Notes: a model not told the origin generated them from the sequence alone. A stretch of 63,810 nucleotides of DNA from CAYMUN01 sp964393835 (GCA_964393835.1 CAYMUN010000006.1:1-63810); one strand, 5' to 3'. Positions 42,765 through 52,537 are shown, numbered from the stretch's first letter. Translations and numbers: made by a program.

Positions 42765-45700
42765 ATGGATCAGGAGTTTCAGGCTGCCTATAGGCAGCTC
42801 AACAAAGCCCAAAAAGTAGCTGTCGATGCCATAGACGGGCCCGTGCTGGTGGTGGCTGGGCCGGGGACAGGCAAGACACAATTACTCAGCCTGCGGGTAG
42901 CGAACATCCTGCACCAGACTGATACTGATCCGGGAAGCATTCTCTGTCTGACCTTTACGAATTTCGCGGCCACCAATATGCGCGAACGTCTAGCTAAGCT
43001 CATCGGGCCGGCAGCACATAATGTCGTGGTGCGAACATTTCATAGCTTTGCAGCTGAGATTATGAATTTATACCCGGACTATTTCTGGAATGGAGCTCGC
43101 CTCGGCATTGCACCAGACGCTGCTCAGCTGGAGATAATACAAATTATCCTGAGCGAATTGCCGCTGGATAACCCGTTAGCGCTGAAGTTTGCTGGGGCCT
43201 ATACCATGGTCAGCGACGTACAACAGTCTCTCAAACTTGCCAAAGAAGCCGGCTTGACGCCGGAAAAACTGGCAGTCATGTTGATGGTCAACCAAGCCTA
43301 CCTGGATATCATTGAGCCTCAGTTGGTGGAAGCCCTCAGTCCGACCCTCAGCCTTAGAAAGCTGCCTGGCCTGCAGGCCGCTATCGAAGCATTGCCCGAC
43401 CAAACAATTGACGCTACAGTCACGCCGTTGACCTCCCTCAGTACCGTGCTAAAACAGAGTTTGGCTAGAGCTATCGCTAATGATGAAATAACCGGTAAGA
43501 CCACCGAGACAGGCAAGTGGAAGCGGCGTTGGCTGCAGACAGTTAACGGCCGGAGGGGCCTGTTTGACGAACGCCGGCGCAATGCCTGGTGGCAGGCGGT
43601 CGCGCCAGTCTACGCCACCTATCGTGATCGCTTACACGAACGTGGTTATTACGATTATTCTGACATGATTGTCGAAGTTATCACTCAATTGGAGCAGCAA
43701 CCGGCGCTACTGGCCAGCGTCCAAGAACGTTTTCTGTACACCCTCATTGACGAATTTCAGGATACCAATGCCGCTCAGCTGCGCTTAGCTCATCTGGTAG
43801 CCAGCCACAGCAGCACAGAAGGGCGCCCGAATCTTTTGGCGGTTGGCGACGATGACCAGTCGATTTTCGCTTTTAACGGCGCCGAGATCAATAATATGCT
43901 GGCTTTCCGCCGCACCTATCAGCCGGTTAAAGTCATCGTGCTCACCGATAATTATCGCTCTTCGCAAGCGATCCTCGATACCGCCCAGACCATTATCGAA
44001 CAGGCCGATGATCGATTGGTCAAACGAGAAGCCGACCTGACCAAAAACCTGCACGCTGTTACCACCGTAGCCATAGGGACAATCCAGCATTTAGCTTACC
44101 CGACCCGCGAACATCAATTGTCAGGTATCGCCCACGAAGTACAGCAAGCCTGGGAAAAAGACTCTAAACAAAGCATCGCAGTGCTGGCTCGCGGCCATAA
44201 AAGTTTACGTGAACTCAGCGCCTTATTATCCAATCGGGGCGTTCCGATCCGCTATGAGCAGCAAAATAACGTCCTCGACCAGGCGGTTGTTTTTCAAGTT
44301 TGTTTATTGGCGGAAACGGTCGCGGCAATCGGCACTGGTGACCAGGCGACAGTCAACCACCATCTAGCTCGTCTTTTGCAGCATCCTGTCTGGCGACTCA
44401 AGCCTGAGACTCTCTGGAAACTGGCGAGCGCCAACTACGCTCGGCCGGCTTGGCTGGACAGCTTGCTCGGCCATGATGACGAACAGTTGATGGACTTAGG
44501 CAATTGGCTGCTGTGGCTGGCGCGAGAAGCTTCTCACCAACCGCTGCCCGTACTGCTTGATTACTTAATCGGCTTGCGAGCTGGCGCCCACCTGACCAGC
44601 CCGCTACGGGAGTATTTCTTGGCTCACAAACCAATTGATAATACCTATCTTGAGGGTTTATCGGCGCTGCAAACATTACGTGACGCCACCACGGAATTCG
44701 CTGCCGCCCGGGAGGGCTCTACTACCCTACAAGACTTTGTCCGATTCATACGCGTACATCAAACCTTAGACCGACCGATTACTGATGAATCATGGTTCAT
44801 CAGTGGCGAGCAGGCAGTGCAGCTGATGACGGTGCACAAATCCAAGGGCCTGGAATTTGAGAGCGTCTTTGTGCTGGACGCCGTGGAGGACAATTGGAAA
44901 CCCCGGCATATGGGGCGTAAGCCGCCGGCCAACCTGCCGTTACAGCCCTACGGTGAGCAGTATGACGATTATGTACGGTTACTCTATGTAGCCGCCACCA
45001 GGGCGAAACAGTCACTTACGATCGGCAGCTACTACAGCGATGAACGCGGACGGACACTATTGCCGACTCCCTTGATAGCTGAATTACCAGTTCGTCGCAT
45101 CGCTGCCCATGATGCGGCAGCACCGATTGCGGTATTGGAGCAATCGCTCGCCTGGCCCCGCCTGCAAAGCACCGACGAGCAAGCTTTACTCAGTGCCAAG
45201 CTGAGCGATTATCAAATGAGTGCTACCGCATTGCTGCAATTCCTCGATGTAACCACCGGCGGGCCCCAGCATTTCCTAGAACGGCAGCTGCTGCGGTTGC
45301 CGGAAATAACCACCGCTACCATGGCCTACGGTACCAGTATTCATAAGGCCCTGCAAACCGCTCAACAACTGGCTAACAGCGGGTCTTTTGACCTGTCCAA
45401 AGTCTTACACAGCTACGACAAGGCTCTAGAAAACCAACAGCTGCCCCAAGCGGAAGCAGGGCGCTACCAAGAGCATGGCCACCAAATCCTCTCGGCGCTG
45501 TTTACGACTAAAGAATTTGCACTCCCCAAGGGCGGCCAGGCAGAAATTACTTTTGACAATGTTGCGCTTGATACGGCACGAATTGGCGGCAAGCTAGATC
45601 ATTTTATAGTCGACAAGGATCTATTGCTGATTACCGACTACAAAACTGGTAAGCCGCTCCCTAGTTTTACGACCCGTGACCAGACTAAAGCCGTAAAAGC

Positions 45701-45992
45701 CTGGCGCCACCGTACCCAACTGCTATTTTATGCTACGCTGGCGGCCCATAGTGGCCGTTTCCCGCCCAGCACGACCATTAGCACCCGTATGCTATATGTC
45801 GAAGCCGAAACGGCAGCACAGCTCAGTGTAAGCCTGGATCCGGCTGAAGCAGACTTGGAACGCTTGGCACGGCTCCTAAGAGCGGTCTGGCACCACATTA
45901 TTAACCTCGACTTTCCTGACACCCGCCACTACGCCGAAGACGCTGGCGGTATCATCCAGTTTGAAGACGATCTCCTAGACGGCAAACTCTAA
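42765..45992 (+). CDS. UvrD/PcrA-type helicase fused to PD-(D/E)XK nuclease
   Basis: 1075 residues from ATG 42765. An upstream TTG at 42717 lies inside the previous gene; TACAAT (42753-42758) six bases before the ATG supports 42765. Superfamily 1 motifs are intact: Walker A AGPGTGKT near residue 28-35, DEFQDTNAAQ, GDDDQSIFAFNGA, MTVHKSKGLEFE and YVAATRAKQ. The C-terminal ~250 residues form a RecB/AddB-type nuclease: GTSIHKALQ, GGKLDHF and ITDYKTGK. It likely serves in double-strand break repair as a single-chain helicase-nuclease. No AddB or RecC partner is in the window. Confidence 0.9.
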   Translation: MDQEFQAAYRQLNKAQKVAVDAIDGPVLVVAGPGTGKTQLLSLRVANILHQTDTDPGSILCLTFTNFAATNMRERLAKLIGPAAHNVVVRTFHSFAAEIMNLYPDYFWNGARLGIAPDAAQLEIIQIILSELPLDNPLALKFAGAYTMVSDVQQSLKLAKEAGLTPEKLAVMLMVNQAYLDIIEPQLVEALSPTLSLRKLPGLQAAIEALPDQTIDATVTPLTSLSTVLKQSLARAIANDEITGKTTETGKWKRRWLQTVNGRRGLFDERRRNAWWQAVAPVYATYRDRLHERGYYDYSDMIVEVITQLEQQPALLASVQERFLYTLIDEFQDTNAAQLRLAHLVASHSSTEGRPNLLAVGDDDQSIFAFNGAEINNMLAFRRTYQPVKVIVLTDNYRSSQAILDTAQTIIEQADDRLVKREADLTKNLHAVTTVAIGTIQHLAYPTREHQLSGIAHEVQQAWEKDSKQSIAVLARGHKSLRELSALLSNRGVPIRYEQQNNVLDQAVVFQVCLLAETVAAIGTGDQATVNHHLARLLQHPVWRLKPETLWKLASANYARPAWLDSLLGHDDEQLMDLGNWLLWLAREASHQPLPVLLDYLIGLRAGAHLTSPLREYFLAHKPIDNTYLEGLSALQTLRDATTEFAAAREGSTTLQDFVRFIRVHQTLDRPITDESWFISGEQAVQLMTVHKSKGLEFESVFVLDAVEDNWKPRHMGRKPPANLPLQPYGEQYDDYVRLLYVAATRAKQSLTIGSYYSDERGRTLLPTPLIAELPVRRIAAHDAAAPIAVLEQSLAWPRLQSTDEQALLSAKLSDYQMSATALLQFLDVTTGGPQHFLERQLLRLPEITTATMAYGTSIHKALQTAQQLANSGSFDLSKVLHSYDKALENQQLPQAEAGRYQEHGHQILSALFTTKEFALPKGGQAEITFDNVALDTARIGGKLDHFIVDKDLLLITDYKTGKPLPSFTTRDQTKAVKAWRHRTQLLFYATLAAHSGRFPPSTTISTRMLYVEAETAAQLSVSLDPAEADLERLARLLRAVWHHIINLDFPDTRHYAEDAGGIIQFEDDLLDGKL

Positions 45993-45999
45993 AATAATA

Positions 46000-46023
46000 A
46001 ACTGCCCGGTTTCCCGGGCAGTT
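46000..46023 (-). terminator. rho-independent terminator of the aquaporin gene
   Basis: A ten-base stem, aactgcccgg/ccgggcagtt, with loop tttc. On the minus strand it is followed by tttattatttt, a good U-tract, 24 bases after the aquaporin stop. On the plus strand only ttaaaat follows, so it may work weakly for the helicase gene too. Confidence 0.8.
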
Positions 46024-46046
46024 AAAATCATAGCTAAAACTCTAGC

Positions 46047-46754
46047 TTATTTCTTTTTGCGAACTGGCTTTTTCTTAGCAGCCGGTTTCTTGGCGGCGGT
46101 AGCGGTAGCGACTGTCGCGCTAGCAACCGCTGTTCCTGGTACGGCAAAGACAAACTTGTACAAATTGACACCGATTAGAGCGCCGACAACTGGGCCTAAG
46201 ACGTAGGTACCCCAAACCCAAGCGTTAACACCGAGGGCGACAGCTGGATTAAGCAGACCGATCGCAGCCGAAGAAGCAGCAATGATACCGACCGTGTATG
46301 ACAGACCGGCGACTGAAGCAGCCATGCCGGCAGTAAACCGCTGGTAGGTGGCTGAAGCCCAGCCAAAGGCAAAGATTGCCGTACCGACAACTTCTGCTGT
46401 CAGGATGTGGGCATCATACTTGCCGCCGACAGGCTGCAAGGTGTTTTTGACAAAGTATGTGTAGAGGTAGTAAGCACCCCACGCACCGAGCATCTGCACA
46501 AGAATGTAGAGTACGGCACGGACAGTAGACAGTTGGCGGGCCGTCCACATACCCAGCGTCAAAGCCGGGTTAAAGTAACCGCCGGAAATACCGGCTACCG
46601 AAAAACTCATAACCATGACCGCCAAACCGGCAGCCACCGCTACGAAAAATGGTATGCCGATTGTTGAGCGTTGGACGCTCAGGATTAATAGCGTCAGTAC
46701 ACCGGTACCTAAAAATTCAGCCACATAGGTAGCTACATTGCGTCTTCCAAACAT
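46047..46754 (-). CDS. aquaporin-family (MIP) channel with basic tail
   Basis: 235 residues from ATG 46754; the GTG at 46769 is part of the ribosome site gtggagg. Six helices and both half-helix motifs are present: NPA at 62-64 and at 169-171. The residue after the second NPA is Val (NPAVALG), where aquaporins and GlpF carry the selectivity-filter Arg. The C-terminal 25 residues are Ala/Lys/Pro repeats ending KKKPVRKKK, histone-H1-like. It should be a membrane channel for water or a small solute, with altered selectivity and a tail that could bind nucleic acid or acidic lipids. Confidence 0.85.
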   Translation of the reverse strand: MFGRRNVATYVAEFLGTGVLTLLILSVQRSTIGIPFFVAVAAGLAVMVMSFSVAGISGGYFNPALTLGMWTARQLSTVRAVLYILVQMLGAWGAYYLYTYFVKNTLQPVGGKYDAHILTAEVVGTAIFAFGWASATYQRFTAGMAASVAGLSYTVGIIAASSAAIGLLNPAVALGVNAWVWGTYVLGPVVGALIGVNLYKFVFAVPGTAVASATVATATAAKKPAAKKKPVRKKK

Positions 46755-46833
46755 TTTTGGAACCTCCACTTAATTGATGTCATAATCGTACCGTTAGTTT
46801 TAAGCTTTGTAAAGTACCGGCTTAACAAAAGTA

Positions 46834-47805
46834 TTAATGCTTGGCTTCAGTCCTTAGTACTAGTCGCTGGGTACCATCGGTTAGGGCCATCAAAGTAGCC
46901 ACCGTCGCCATCACTCGAGCCATTACGAATCGTTCGCGTTGCGGGGCCTGGTCTGGCCTCGGCATAAGTTTGTCGGCCATCTGCATCGACCGCCATAAAT
47001 CGTAACCAAAAGCCTGTATGCCGTCAAAAGCATCGCTCAGACGATTAGAGGAAAGGGTAGTGCCAGGCACTAAATTCACGACCACGATGCACTCTTGGTG
47101 CGCGCCTTTGAGCGTCGCAATACTCTTATTGGCCCGTTTCTCTAGAATGTCTATGACTGCTTCACGTCCGCGAAAATAATCCTCGGATCGACCATTAACA
47201 AGCACGGCAGCACCCATAACTCGTAAATAATTATCCCTGTTGAACTGGCTGCCGAGTAGTAACTTGACGACTCTCTTGTGGTCATCAACCAATGATAGAT
47301 CAGTCATGGCCGCTAGAATTTTGTCCATTCCGTCAATCGCGCCGCAGCCGACTGTGGATTTACCGCGGCTGTGGTCATCACGATGGCCGCCAGGCGCAAA
47401 ACCTAAACGCAAGTAGTTGCCAATCATAGCTTCGGCATCTGTCAAAAAAGTGCCGCGCGTCAGATCATCCTCATCTACGCCTAAACGGTAGGCGAGAGCT
47501 GCCCCAGGCGCCCCGCCAGGCACTTGCGGCCCGAGGAACTTTTCGTCCAGCTCCGGATCATGCCGGCCGTCAATACAGCGTGTCTTAGCCCCTGGGTTAA
47601 CCGGCACATAGAATTCATTAAGTCGCTCAACGGCGTAGTCAATAATTTTTTTAGAAGTCTTCCCGGACTGGATTAAACCGCCCGCCGAAACTTTACCAGG
47701 CCACGTCAAATCGCTTAACATGCCGCAATCAATAATTAGCGGCGGCTGAGGCTTAGTGCGTCGGGCCTTTGAATCTTTGGCAGGTGCTTCTTTTAAATTG
47801 CTCAT
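46834..47805 (-). CDS. unknown protein with a beta-carbonic-anhydrase-like metal site
   Basis: 323 residues, soluble. C77-I-D79-G-R81 followed much later by H141, H145 and GCG with C154 mirrors the Cys-x-Asp-x-Arg, then His and Cys arrangement of beta-carbonic anhydrases. VPGGAPGAALAYRLG (95-109) sits between them. The rest does not match a known family in my reading, and overall length exceeds beta-CA (~200). A cadmium-CA-like fold is another option. The function is inferred from motif order alone. It lies upstream of the aquaporin on the same strand. Confidence 0.6.
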   Translation of the reverse strand: MSNLKEAPAKDSKARRTKPQPPLIIDCGMLSDLTWPGKVSAGGLIQSGKTSKKIIDYAVERLNEFYVPVNPGAKTRCIDGRHDPELDEKFLGPQVPGGAPGAALAYRLGVDEDDLTRGTFLTDAEAMIGNYLRLGFAPGGHRDDHSRGKSTVGCGAIDGMDKILAAMTDLSLVDDHKRVVKLLLGSQFNRDNYLRVMGAAVLVNGRSEDYFRGREAVIDILEKRANKSIATLKGAHQECIVVVNLVPGTTLSSNRLSDAFDGIQAFGYDLWRSMQMADKLMPRPDQAPQRERFVMARVMATVATLMALTDGTQRLVLRTEAKH

Positions 47806-47840
47806 CTAACAACCAGTCTCTTTAATTACTCTGCATTTTA

Positions 47841-49175
47841 TCAGAAAGGCTCTCGACTGCCAGAGTCAGGTAGGATAGAAGAACCGATGCGCAGCGACGC
47901 TTTGACTTTTTTTTCACTGAGATCGTTGGCAAATCGCTCCTGAATACTCTCAGCCACTTCTACAAAGGCTTGCTGCTCAGGGTGAGACAGCCTATCATGG
48001 CTGATGAGCGGCAACACCTCGCCCGAGCGACAGAAAGCTAGCAGTTCCACTGTCTTTCGAAACCTATCCACCATCTTATCTTCAATGGCGAAAGGTGCGG
48101 CCAGCACGACTATTGCGCCGTTGCGACCCCTGACAATTAGACTATCCTGCGGCGAGAGACTAAATTCTTGCAGGCTCTTTTTGAACCCAACTTGCGTAAT
48201 CGAATTTTGACGATCGGCATCAGTGGCAACGTAGCCCGATTCATACAATCTCAGGCTTGCGATGGCCACACCGGACGGCACTTCATTACGCCACCAAACA
48301 TCGACAGGCTTGGAGGCTTGCAGGGGCTGCCCCTCCGCGTCGCTCACCGTCCATAACGCTTCTCCAACGTAGCCGCAAGCCGGCTCGCGGCCGCCCAACC
48401 AGGACAGATCGCCGTAGACATGCAGGTCTTCCCGCTCCAGGCTCAGCGAGTAAGATCCGGACGTAAATTGATCATCACCGCGCTTATCCGGATCATCGCG
48501 CTTGAAATGCTTGTTAGGATCGTATAAAAAGTTATCGGCTTTGGGCTGGGTAGTTTCTCCGTAAGACAGGGCAAACATGCCGAAAGTGTCTCGAATGCCA
48601 AGGGTTATTAAATCGTCAAGCCCCTTTTGGCGCTGCTCTGGTGAAATGAAATCCAGATGTTTTAAGGCCCATGATTCTCTAAGATAGCCAAAATAGGCCG
48701 CAGCCTGCGCATTTTCCAAAAAGCCGCTCAAGTCGTGCACTTTCCGAAAATGAGGCGATATGCCATTGAGATAGTTGGCTGTCGGCTTGCGGCCGAAGCG
48801 CCAGGGAACCTGTTCCCTCAGCTGCTCGCTCATACTATCGTAGTCGTTTCGGCATGGAACAAGTCGCTGGCCCTGGCCTTCTTGAGCCTGCAAGCTAGTA
48901 TGGACGATGACAGTTGCTAAGCCAACACCTGCCCGGTAAGCTTGCTGGACAGATTCCGGTTGGTCGGTTAGCTCCGGCCGAACTCGGCCTTCAAACAACC
49001 AACGAGTCGGCCCGCCCTCGTGTAGCAGCTCAACCTTAGCATCCCGGACTACATCCAACTCTTTTTGGCTGTAGCCAGAAAAGGCTGCTGCCGAAAAACG
49101 CACTGCTTTGTCCGGCAGAGGGAATAAATTAGGCTGTTTCGGCTGCGGGCCAAGTTCGTTGCTTGCTATTGACAT
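47841..49175 (-). CDS. conserved hypothetical protein
   Basis: 444 residues from ATG 49175, the first start before conserved-looking sequence; a longer frame reaches 49217. No membrane helix or known motif is evident. It is rich in Asp, Arg and Gln; a central section has YFGYLRESWALKHLDF, and a polar segment FKRDDPDKRGDDQF follows. The gene is 35 bases upstream of the 46834 gene on the same strand, so they are probably co-transcribed. An extended -10 box, TGTATAAT, 13 bases before the ATG is its likely promoter. Confidence 0.65.
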   Translation of the reverse strand: MSIASNELGPQPKQPNLFPLPDKAVRFSAAAFSGYSQKELDVVRDAKVELLHEGGPTRWLFEGRVRPELTDQPESVQQAYRAGVGLATVIVHTSLQAQEGQGQRLVPCRNDYDSMSEQLREQVPWRFGRKPTANYLNGISPHFRKVHDLSGFLENAQAAAYFGYLRESWALKHLDFISPEQRQKGLDDLITLGIRDTFGMFALSYGETTQPKADNFLYDPNKHFKRDDPDKRGDDQFTSGSYSLSLEREDLHVYGDLSWLGGREPACGYVGEALWTVSDAEGQPLQASKPVDVWWRNEVPSGVAIASLRLYESGYVATDADRQNSITQVGFKKSLQEFSLSPQDSLIVRGRNGAIVVLAAPFAIEDKMVDRFRKTVELLAFCRSGEVLPLISHDRLSHPEQQAFVEVAESIQERFANDLSEKKVKASLRIGSSILPDSGSREPF

Positions 49176-49300
49176 AATTATATGGTGTATTATACAATGC
49201 GAAGCAGTTATACACAAGTACTTGCAAAGATCATTACGGAGTGTTAGTGTAAGTTACGGTATAATTGTAATAAATATCACAATGTAAACTCTCAATTTAT

Positions 49301-50131
49301 ATGTCATTCAATAACTTGTCGGTCGCAAACTTTGAGCCACACATCCCTTACATCAGGGAATATCCTCAAGACGCTCAGCGCGCAGAACTCTGGGGCTGTA
49401 TCGACAAAAACGCGCCAGCTGATGATGATACTGTTCTGCGGGGCTCGGCATACTATCAGATAGCCGGAGGTGAGGCCGGCTTATACGAGGACTACGGGGT
49501 GGCAATCGAGCTCAAACACCCGGGCTGGTTGAAAGACAATCGTATTGGGCACCCTCATGAACTCGGCCGTGTGTTCCATGACGCATTACTAGCCGCCGGC
49601 GTTGTTGTCGTTAATCACGAGGACTGTAAAGCAATCAGTCACGGAGACGCAATCGGGGAGGCAGAAGCCACAGAGGGTGAAGAATTTTTTGCCATTGCCC
49701 AGCAAATAGATCCGGAACTAGCCGCGGACAGATACTCACACGTACTATCTATTAAGAGCCGCATGAACCAAACAGGCCACCCAACCGCCAAGTCGGCAAA
49801 GGTCTACTCCGATATGCGACACCACCCGCATAACCATTCAGTAGTAGACTTAGCCCGCTTACAACCAGCTAAAGTCGAGGCCAAAAGCTTAGTGGCAATC
49901 TGGGATGGAGACAAGGTCTTTGACACAGAGCAGGCGAACCAAGAGGGCAACCCGATGTATGCGGCAAACATGGGTGATGGCTTAGCCAGGCTAGTCAGGA
50001 TACTCAAGCCAATCGTTGAGGTCAATGAGGAACTCGTCCAGGCCGCCAATACCGTGCGCACCGCCACAATTATGTCAAAGTTCATATGTGGCCCGGATGG
50101 CAAACCGCTTGACATCCACCGCGTCGCCTAA
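49301..50131 (+). CDS. unknown protein, possible distant relative of the 46834 protein
   Basis: 276 residues, soluble. It has WGCIDKN (Cys at residue 33), a GG-rich IAGGEAGL, and later VVNHEDCKAIS, whose H-x-x-C resembles the second metal motif of beta-carbonic anhydrases. The order of these blocks parallels the 46834 protein (CIDGR, VPGGAPG, GGHRDDH...GCG), but the Arg after Asp is Asn here. It diverges from the 47841 gene, and a rho-independent terminator follows. The relationship is a hypothesis. Confidence 0.6.
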   Translation: MSFNNLSVANFEPHIPYIREYPQDAQRAELWGCIDKNAPADDDTVLRGSAYYQIAGGEAGLYEDYGVAIELKHPGWLKDNRIGHPHELGRVFHDALLAAGVVVVNHEDCKAISHGDAIGEAEATEGEEFFAIAQQIDPELAADRYSHVLSIKSRMNQTGHPTAKSAKVYSDMRHHPHNHSVVDLARLQPAKVEAKSLVAIWDGDKVFDTEQANQEGNPMYAANMGDGLARLVRILKPIVEVNEELVQAANTVRTATIMSKFICGPDGKPLDIHRVA

Positions 50132-50155
50132 GTAATCATCCAAATCATTTGAACC

Positions 50156-50176
50156 CCGCAAAGCTGCGGATTTTTT
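50156..50176 (+). terminator. rho-independent terminator
   Basis: ccgca/tgcgg with a four-base loop aagc, followed by a and six T (50171-50176), 24 bases after the 49301 gene stop. The stem is short, but the U-tract is clear. Confidence 0.72.
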
Positions 50177-50210
50177 GTTATTATAGCCTAAGAATAATGC
50201 GGGAGGCGCT

Positions 50211-50618
50211 ATGCTGAAAGATTTTAAGAAATTCATCCTCAGGGGGAATACCGTCGAGCTGGCGGTAGCTGTGGTAATCGGCGCAGCCTTTGGGGCTATC
50301 GTGACGGCACTAGTCAAGGATTTGATCACACCGCTGATTGCCGCGATTGGGGGCAAGCCAGACTTTTCCAATCTGTATTTCACCATTAATAACAGCAAGT
50401 TTTTATACGGCGATTTTATTAATGCCGTGGTTTCGTTCCTGATTATTGCGGCCGTAGTCTTCTTTTTGATTATCCAACCAATTAACAAGCTGGTGGCACG
50501 GGCCAACCGCAATAAGGTCAGCGACGAGCCCACCGAAAAGAAATGTCCGGAATGCCTCAGCACGGTGCCCAAAGCGGCTACACGCTGCGCCTTTTGCACT
50601 ACTAAGCTAAAAGATTAG
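50211..50618 (+). CDS. mscL: large-conductance mechanosensitive channel
   Basis: 135 residues. The MscL signature FKKFILRGNTVELAVAVVIG forms the first membrane helix and pore, and a second helix lies near 75-95. The tail carries two Cys pairs, CPEC and CAFC, a zinc-ribbon extension found in some MscL proteins. It releases solutes on osmotic downshock. A ribosome site gggagg precedes the ATG. Its stop shares TTAG with the stop of atpC. Confidence 0.9.
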   Translation: MLKDFKKFILRGNTVELAVAVVIGAAFGAIVTALVKDLITPLIAAIGGKPDFSNLYFTINNSKFLYGDFINAVVSFLIIAAVVFFLIIQPINKLVARANRNKVSDEPTEKKCPECLSTVPKAATRCAFCTTKLKD

Positions 50619-51043
50619 CGCTTTTGGTGGCGGCGTTTGAGACCGGCGACCTGCAGGCGAGTGGTCTGGCGATCGACTAGGCTTTGGGCGTGCTCCAGGC
50701 TGAGCTGGTCTTTGGCTTCACTCATCATCTTTTGGGCCCGTTCTAGGGCTTTTTGGACTTCGGCTTCATTCAATTCGTCGGCATGATCGGCTTCGTCTAC
50801 TAAAATCCGTAAGGTATTGTCAGCGACTTCTATGACACCGCCGTTGGTAGCAAAATATTCACGTTGCAGATCGCTGTCTTTGGCATTGCGACGGACAGCG
50901 ATAGCCCCGGTCGTTGCCACGCTGACCAGCGGCATGTGGTGCTGCAGCACGCCAATTTCGCCATCCAAGGTGGGCAAGACGACTTCATGGACTTCATCGT
51001 CAAATTTAGTACCGCTTAAAGCCACCAGCTGAAAACGAAACAT
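50615..51043 (-). CDS. atpC: ATP synthase epsilon subunit
   Basis: 142 residues. The N-terminal beta sandwich (VVLPTLDGEIGVLQHHMPLVSV) and the C-terminal pair of helices rich in Ala, Glu and Lys are both present. The subunit is therefore full length and can adopt the inhibitory extended state. It is the last gene of the operon, four bases after atpD. Confidence 0.92.
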   Translation of the reverse strand: MFRFQLVALSGTKFDDEVHEVVLPTLDGEIGVLQHHMPLVSVATTGAIAVRRNAKDSDLQREYFATNGGVIEVADNTLRILVDEADHADELNEAEVQKALERAQKMMSEAKDQLSLEHAQSLVDRQTTRLQVAGLKRRHQKR

Positions 51044-51046
51044 CGG

Positions 51047-52468
51047 CTATTTAGCTCCGGCCTTTTCGGCTTTGGCACCGATCACATCTTTGATGCCGCC
51101 CTTGAGGTAAAAAGCGCTCTCCGGTTTGTCGTCGTGCTTGCCCTCGAGGATTTCCTTGAAGCCTTGGATAGTATCCGATAGTTTAACGTATTGGCCCGGG
51201 TTGTTAGTAAATTGCTCGGCCACAAAGAATGGCTGGCTCAGGAAACGTTGGATACGACGGGCGCGGCCGACTAGTTGTTTATCTTCTTCGGACAGTTCTT
51301 CCATACCCAGAATAGCAATGATGTCCTGGAGGTCTTTATAGCGCTGTAGCACCCGCTGGACTTCACGGGCCACAGCATAGTGATCTTCGCCGACGATTTC
51401 GGGATCGAGAATGGTCGAGCTGCTGTCCAGTGGATCGACAGCCGGGTAAATGCCGATTTCGGTCAGGGCTCGGTTCAACACGATGGTGGAATCAAGGTGG
51501 GCAAAGGTCGTTGCCGGGGCCGGATCGGTCAGGTCGTCAGCTGGCACGTACACAGCTTGCACCGATGTAATCGAGCCCTCACGCGTCGAGGTGATACGCT
51601 CTTGGAGCTGGCCCATTTCTTGGGCCAAATTCGGCTGGTAGCCGACAGCCGAGGGCAGGCGACCTAAGAGGGCCGATACCTCGGCACCGGCCTGGGTGTA
51701 GCGAAAAATATTGTCGATAAACAACAGCACGTCGCTGCCCTTGTCACGGAAACCCTCGGCGATAGTGAGGCCGGACAAGCCGACACGCAAGCGCGCACCG
51801 GGCGGCTCGTTCATCTGGCCAAAGACCAGGGAAGTATTTTTGAGCACGCCTGACTCTTGCATTTCATTGTAGAGATCATTGCCCTCACGGGTACGCTCAC
51901 CAACGCCGGCAAATACGGAGTAGCCAGAGTGGAATTTGGCAATGTTATTAATCAGCTCCTGGATCAACACTGTCTTACCCACGCCGGCACCACCAAACAG
52001 GCCGGCCTTACCGCCTTTGGTCATCGGGCAAATCAGGTCAATGACCTTAATGCCGGTTTCCAGGATCTCGACGCTACCAGACTGGTCAACTAACGGTGGT
52101 GGTGCCCGGTGAATTGGTGCCCGTTCGGTGAATTTACCTTCTTTGCCGTCAATTGGCTGGCCGGTGACATTAAACATCCGACCCAGGGTGGCGTCACCGA
52201 TTGGTACGCTGATTGCCGCGCCGGTATCAGTAACTTCGGCGCCACGCTCCAGGCCGTCGGTCGAACCAAGTGAAACAGCCCGGACGCTCGATTCGCTGAG
52301 GTGCTGGGCAACCTCCAGCGTCAGCTTCTGGCCATCGTGGGTTAATTCCAAAGCATTGTATATCGCTGGTAAATTACCAGTCGAAAATTCGATATCGACC
52401 ACTACGCCCACAATCTGGGTGATCTTGCCGGTCTTAGTTTTTTCTTTAGTTGCTGTCACCATCATCAT
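51047..52468 (-). CDS. atpD: ATP synthase beta subunit
   Basis: 473 residues. Walker A is GGAGVGKTVLIQELI, the catalytic Glu lies in GERTREGND, and the DELSEEDK motif appears as MEELSEEDK. It forms the catalytic sites in F1. A ribosome site aaaggat precedes an ATG-ATG-ATG start, so the exact first codon is uncertain by two residues. A 69-base spacer separates it from atpG, the largest gap inside the operon. Confidence 0.95.
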   Translation of the reverse strand: MMMVTATKEKTKTGKITQIVGVVVDIEFSTGNLPAIYNALELTHDGQKLTLEVAQHLSESSVRAVSLGSTDGLERGAEVTDTGAAISVPIGDATLGRMFNVTGQPIDGKEGKFTERAPIHRAPPPLVDQSGSVEILETGIKVIDLICPMTKGGKAGLFGGAGVGKTVLIQELINNIAKFHSGYSVFAGVGERTREGNDLYNEMQESGVLKNTSLVFGQMNEPPGARLRVGLSGLTIAEGFRDKGSDVLLFIDNIFRYTQAGAEVSALLGRLPSAVGYQPNLAQEMGQLQERITSTREGSITSVQAVYVPADDLTDPAPATTFAHLDSTIVLNRALTEIGIYPAVDPLDSSSTILDPEIVGEDHYAVAREVQRVLQRYKDLQDIIAILGMEELSEEDKQLVGRARRIQRFLSQPFFVAEQFTNNPGQYVKLSDTIQGFKEILEGKHDDKPESAFYLKGGIKDVIGAKAEKAGAK

Positions 52469-52537
52469 ATCCTTTCGTTATTAGGGGCCGTTGGATTAAA
52501 GTGTTCTGCCGCACGGGCGTGGCTAATATCTGCTCCT

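Noticed and set aside
50075..50599. 174-residue frame antisense to mscL
   Set aside because: It mirrors the mscL coding frame, has no ribosome site, and MscL itself is unmistakable.
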